Shown here: positions 60,469 through 64,000 of the stretch, piece after piece
Position numbering within the stretch: position 1 is the stretch's first letter
How the letters are laid out: every line of letters starts with the position of its first letter
Source: Saccharomyces uvarum
Taxonomy: Eukaryota; Ascomycota; Saccharomycetes; Saccharomycetales; Saccharomycetaceae
Length of the DNA stretch: 64,000 nucleotides
Direction of reading: 5' to 3'
NCBI GenBank assembly: GCA_947243795.1
Contig: OX365938.1
Location: 496,001 to 560,000 of the forward strand
Notes under the pieces: generated by a model
Seen by the model: only the letters and a program-made list of their open reading frames with translations
The model's database searches: none
What the model was told of the DNA's origin: nothing
Translations under genes and position numbers: made by a program

Positions 60469-62244
60469 ATGGTACGAGACCTACTGACATTGCCCTCCTC
60501 ACTACCTTTAATCACTGCAGGATTTGCTACTGACCAAGTTCATTTGCTTGTTGGTACAGGATCTACCGATTCAGTGAGCGTGTGCAAGAACAGAATACAC
60601 TCCATTTTGAATGCCGGTGGTAACCCCATAGTGGTGAATCCCTCGTCGCCAGGTCATAGTAAACAATTGCATTCAGAGTTCGGTAGCTTTGAAAATTTTC
60701 AAGTAATAGATAGGGAGTTCACTTTGTCAGACTTGACCACTTTAGGGAGACTCTTCGTGTGCAAAGTCGTGGATAGAGTATTCGTGGATTTACCCATAGC
60801 CCAAAGCAGCCTCTGTGATGAGATTTTTTGGCAATGCCAGAAACTAAGAATCCCCATAAACACATTCCACAAGCCGGAGTTTTCCACCTTCAACATGATT
60901 CCAACGTGGGTTGACCCAAAGGGAAGTGGGTTGCAAATTGCCGTCACTACAAATGGCAATGGATACATCTTGGCCAATAGAATCAAAAGAGACATAATAT
61001 CCCATCTGCCTCCCAATATATCTGAAGTGGTGATAAATATGGGGTACCTGAAAGACCGTATTATAAACGAAGACCACAAGACCCTATTGAAGGAGAAATA
61101 CTATCAAACTGATATGTCATTGCCTGGCTTCGGCTACGGGTTGGATGAGGATGGCTGGGAAAGTCATAAATTTAACAAGTTGATCCGCGAATTTGAAATG
61201 ACGAGTAGGGAACAGAGACTGAAAAGAACAAGATGGCTATCCCAGGTAATGGAATATTACCCCATGAACAAGTTGAGCGATATTAAGCTAGAGGACTTCG
61301 AAACCTCTTCATCTTCAAACAAAAAATCAAAGCAAGAATCAGCTTCAGATGACATAGCCCCCCCAACTGGTGAGAAAATCGAAGAGGATACCAACCAAGT
61401 ACAACTATCGGAAAGTGGGAAGAAACAAGATTCTAAAACGCTCGGGGAGATATCATTAGTCGGAAGTGGTCCAGGTTCGGTGTCCATGTTAACAATAGGT
61501 GCATTGCAAGAGATAAAGACCGCGGATATAATTCTAGCAGACAAACTGGTGCCTCAAGCCATCCTGGATTTGATTCCTCCGAAGACTGAAACGTTCATAG
61601 CCAAAAAATTTCCCGGTAATGCAGAACGAGCACAACAGGAACTACTGTCCAAGGGCCTAGAATCGCTGACCAACGGATTGAAAGTGGTCCGTCTAAAACA
61701 AGGTGATCCATACATCTTTGGTCGCGGTGGTGAAGAATTCAATTTCTTTAAAGAACATGGATATATCCCATCCGTTCTACCAGGCATCAGCTCTTCTCTA
61801 GCCTGTACCGTATTGGCACAGATACCCGCTACACAACGTGACGTTGCAGATCAAGTGCTCATATGTACTGGGACCGGCAGAAAGGGTGCTCTGCCAAAGA
61901 TCCCTGAATTTGTTGAGAGTAGAACCACGGTGTTCTTGATGGCGTTGCATCGCGCCAACGTTCTCATCACAGAACTACTGAAAAATGGTTGGGACAGTGA
62001 CGTCCCCGCTGCAATCGTCGAGAGAGGCTCGTGTCCTGACCAACGTGTCACTAGAACCCTTCTCAAATGGGTGCCCGAAGTGGTGGAGGAGATTGGTTCA
62101 AGACCTCCTGGTGTCTTGGTTGTAGGTAAATCTGTGAATGCATTAGCTGATCAAGATCTAGTAAATTTTGATGAATCAAGAAAATTCGCTATTGATGAAG
62201 GTTTCAGAGAATTTGAAGTTGACACAGATAGTCTATTTAAATAG
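60469..62244 (+). CDS. MET1: Met1, uroporphyrinogen III methyltransferase (siroheme synthesis)
   Basis: A 591-residue enzyme (S. cerevisiae 593) that uses SAM to make precorrin-2 from uroporphyrinogen III; Met8 then completes siroheme, the cofactor of sulfite reductase. The N-terminal half (LLVGTGSTDSVSVCKNRIHS onward) resembles a Rossmann-like Met8/CysG N-domain but is not known to be catalytic. The C-terminal SUMT domain begins EISLVGSGPGSVSMLTIGAL and contains the family signatures LADKLVP, RLKQGDPYIFGRGGEE and VLPGISSSLA. An acidic linker (SSSSNKKSKQESASDD) separates the halves. The promoter holds Cbf1 and Met31/32 sites. Confidence 0.95.
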   Translation: MVRDLLTLPSSLPLITAGFATDQVHLLVGTGSTDSVSVCKNRIHSILNAGGNPIVVNPSSPGHSKQLHSEFGSFENFQVIDREFTLSDLTTLGRLFVCKVVDRVFVDLPIAQSSLCDEIFWQCQKLRIPINTFHKPEFSTFNMIPTWVDPKGSGLQIAVTTNGNGYILANRIKRDIISHLPPNISEVVINMGYLKDRIINEDHKTLLKEKYYQTDMSLPGFGYGLDEDGWESHKFNKLIREFEMTSREQRLKRTRWLSQVMEYYPMNKLSDIKLEDFETSSSSNKKSKQESASDDIAPPTGEKIEEDTNQVQLSESGKKQDSKTLGEISLVGSGPGSVSMLTIGALQEIKTADIILADKLVPQAILDLIPPKTETFIAKKFPGNAERAQQELLSKGLESLTNGLKVVRLKQGDPYIFGRGGEEFNFFKEHGYIPSVLPGISSSLACTVLAQIPATQRDVADQVLICTGTGRKGALPKIPEFVESRTTVFLMALHRANVLITELLKNGWDSDVPAAIVERGSCPDQRVTRTLLKWVPEVVEEIGSRPPGVLVVGKSVNALADQDLVNFDESRKFAIDEGFREFEVDTDSLFK

Positions 62245-62422
62245 CGTAACCGGGGTCTGTACATAAATAAGACATTAGTCAATAACTAATATTAGTTTTC
62301 ACATTCATTTACGTATCCACCTGACATCCTCTGGGTTTATTCGAGGGAAAAAAAAGGTGCCTCTGAGACTCAAGACTCCATTTGATGAAATCCTGACAAG
62401 CCAAGAAAGTAAAGAAACAAAG

Positions 62423-63481
62423 ATGATAAGCAAACGATTCTTTCAAACCAGTGCTAAAAAAATTGCCTTTGCGTTTGATATAGATGGTGTTTTACTTAGG
62501 GGCAAGAAACCTATTCCGGGTGCTAGTGACTCATTGAAACTACTGAATCAAAACAAGATCCCATATATACTATTAACAAATGGTGGTGGATTATCTGAGA
62601 AAGCACGTACGGATTTCATCTCGAGCCAACTGGACGTTGATGTATCACCTTTGCAAATCGTCCAAAGTCATACTCCATACAAGACCCTTGTTAATAAATA
62701 CGCAAGGATTCTAGCTGTTGGTACACCTTCCGTAAGAAAGGTTGCAGAAGGCTATGGGTTTCAAGATATTGTTCATCAAACTGACATTGTCAGATACAAT
62801 AGGGACATAACACCATTTAGCGGGTTATCTGACGAACAATTGCAGGAGTATTCAAGAGAGATTCCGGATTTGACTACTAAAAAGTTCGATGCTGTGTTAG
62901 TGTTTAATGACCCTCATGATTGGGCAGCTGATCTACAGATTATTTCAGACGCAATCAACAGTAAAAATGGGATGTTGAATACTTTGAGAAGTGAGAAAAG
63001 TGGCAAACCTTCAATCCCTATTTACTTCTCAAATCAGGATTTACTATGGGCCAATCCTTATAAATTGAATAGATTTGGTCAAGGTGCATTTCGTTTGCTG
63101 GTTAGAAAACTATACTCCGAGCTAAACGGTGAACCTTTGCAAGATTATACTTTGGGTAAACCTACAAAATTGACTTACGATTTTGCACACCACGTTCTTA
63201 TTGACTGGGAAAAGAGATTAAGTGGAACGATAGCTCAATCTATTAAACAGAAATTACCAATGTTAGGCACCAAACCTTCAGCTTCTCCATTTCACTCAGT
63301 GTTCATGGTAGGTGATAACCCTGCAAGTGATATCATTGGTGCTCAAAATTACGGCTGGAACAGTTGTTTGGTGAAGACAGGTGTTTATAAGGATGGTGAT
63401 GATTTAAAGGAATGTAAACCTACAATGGTTGTAGACAACGTATTCGATGCAGTGACCAAAACATTGGAAAAGTACGCATGA
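62423..63481 (+). CDS. YKR070W orthologue, mitochondrial HAD-superfamily phosphatase-like protein
   Basis: A 352-residue protein, the S. cerevisiae length, of unknown substrate, found in mitochondria there. It belongs to HAD subfamily IIA (Cut1/CECR5-like). Motif I is AFDIDGVLLRG with both aspartates (residues about 17-19). Motif II is the LLTNGGG serine/threonine position, and motif IV is FMVGDNPASDIIGA. The N-terminus MISKRFFQTSAKKIAF is basic and short, fitting mitochondrial targeting. I start at the ATG at 62423; the frame opens 22 codons earlier at a non-ATG codon. Cut1-like members include glycerol-3-phosphate phosphatases, but that activity is only a guess here. Confidence 0.92.
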   Translation: MISKRFFQTSAKKIAFAFDIDGVLLRGKKPIPGASDSLKLLNQNKIPYILLTNGGGLSEKARTDFISSQLDVDVSPLQIVQSHTPYKTLVNKYARILAVGTPSVRKVAEGYGFQDIVHQTDIVRYNRDITPFSGLSDEQLQEYSREIPDLTTKKFDAVLVFNDPHDWAADLQIISDAINSKNGMLNTLRSEKSGKPSIPIYFSNQDLLWANPYKLNRFGQGAFRLLVRKLYSELNGEPLQDYTLGKPTKLTYDFAHHVLIDWEKRLSGTIAQSIKQKLPMLGTKPSASPFHSVFMVGDNPASDIIGAQNYGWNSCLVKTGVYKDGDDLKECKPTMVVDNVFDAVTKTLEKYA

Positions 63482-63808
63482 AAATCCTGTTATGCCATTA
63501 GTATGTAATCTTTTTCCCTGTGAATATACATCGTCCTGATAGATTTATTGATAGTGTAAAACTGAGAGTTACAAAAAGTATGCGATATACATAATTAAGT
63601 TAAATAATTTCTTTGCGGAAATTGACATCACCATATAATAAATACGTATGTTTTTTAACTTGAAGAAAAAAATACTATTAACTTTTCCAAGAAAAACAAC
63701 AACCTACCAAGGTCAGTTGACCAATGCATCCGAATGGGCAGGAAAGGCACACTTTCCGCCAGGGCAGTAACCCAACGTCGTTTCTCGACAATGCCTAGAT
63801 TTGGCCTT
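63482..63808. other. Convergent YKR070W/DRE2 3' region
   Basis: A 327-bp gap with AT-rich 3'-end sequence after both stop codons. I see no RNA gene, repeat or named site in it. Confidence 0.5.
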
Positions 63809-64000
63809 TTACAAATCATCGGAAATACTGTCCAAGTTGATAGGTTGGCCTGGTTTGAAAGCAGGAAGACCTAAATAAGGACACCCACTGCATCTAAAGG
63901 CATCTCCTAGGGAGCAAGAGCCACAGCCACCGACTTTTTTCCCATCGATGGTGAAATCGATCTCAGTTAACTCATCTTCAGTGAACTTGACAACTTTGTC
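63809..64000 (-). CDS. DRE2: Dre2, cytosolic Fe-S assembly electron-transfer protein (C-terminal part only)
   Basis: The last 63 codons of a gene cut by the right edge; the stop is TAA (complement of 63809-63811). Dre2 (anamorsin/CIAPIN1) passes electrons from Tah18 to the cytosolic Fe-S assembly scaffold. The second cluster-binding motif is complete: C-x2-C-x7-C-x2-C as [15 protein letters not shown], the CIAPIN1 signature for a [4Fe-4S] cluster. The family end [14 protein letters not shown] follows, with an acidic tail SISDDL. The methyltransferase-like N-domain and the first cysteine motif lie outside the window. Confidence 0.95.

Overview
The window is nuclear chromosomal DNA from a budding yeast of the genus Saccharomyces. 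The gene order matches, as I recall it, the right arm of S. cerevisiae chromosome XI from CAF4 (YKR036C) to DRE2 (YKR071C), with no gene missing or rearranged. The proteins look like close orthologues but are too diverged for S. cerevisiae itself (many substitutions in Gap1, Nap1 and Ccp1, and a longer Glg1). I read it as a non-cerevisiae member of the genus (kudriavzevii, arboricola or uvarum/eubayanus range) and cannot name the species from this sequence alone. All identifications rest on recall of family sequences and visible motifs; no search was run.

Layout. 0-3.2 kb: CAF4 (5' part only), SPC34 and KAE1 on the minus strand, then tRNA-Asp(GUC). 3.2-6.7 kb: GAP1 with a nitrogen-control promoter full of GATA sites, a perfect ARS core just downstream, and tRNA-Ala(AGC). 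6.7-16 kb: YKR041W, UTH1, SHB17, UIP5, YKR045C, PET10/PLN1, NAP1, FMP46. Part of this block is GC-rich and carries in-frame hexanucleotide repeats. 16-24 kb: TRK2, YKR051W, MRS4 (with Aft-type iron sites), YSR3. 24-36.5 kb: the 12.3 kb dynein heavy chain gene DYN1. 36.7-49.5 kb: RHO4, TRM2, RPS21A (the only intron I can support), GLG1, TIF1, UTP30, KTR2, an H/ACA snoRNA matching snR42, and TFA2. 49.6-64 kb: LAS1, OAF3, PAM17, CCP1, GPT2, BET3, MET1, YKR070W and the 3' end of DRE2.

The genes are independent monocistronic units, as usual in yeast. They serve nitrogen uptake (GAP1), tRNA modification (KAE1, TRM2), ribosome production and translation (RPS21A, UTP30, LAS1, snR42, TIF1), iron and sulfur metabolism (MRS4, DRE2, MET1), lipid handling (PET10, YSR3, GPT2), glycogen and glycosylation (GLG1, KTR2), the spindle (SPC34, DYN1) and mitochondria (CAF4, PAM17, CCP1, FMP46). 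Divergent pairs share short promoters, several with Reb1 sites.

I found no transposon, LTR, CRISPR array or foreign island, and no convincing new multi-gene system. The best second-look items are the complete snR42 guide pocket, the HPD-type motif in YKR041W, the repeat expansions in GLG1, NAP1 and YKR041W, a 29-bp duplication abutting the UTP30 start codon, a 10-bp periodic array between RHO4 and TRM2, and short coding-like stretches in two intergenic regions.
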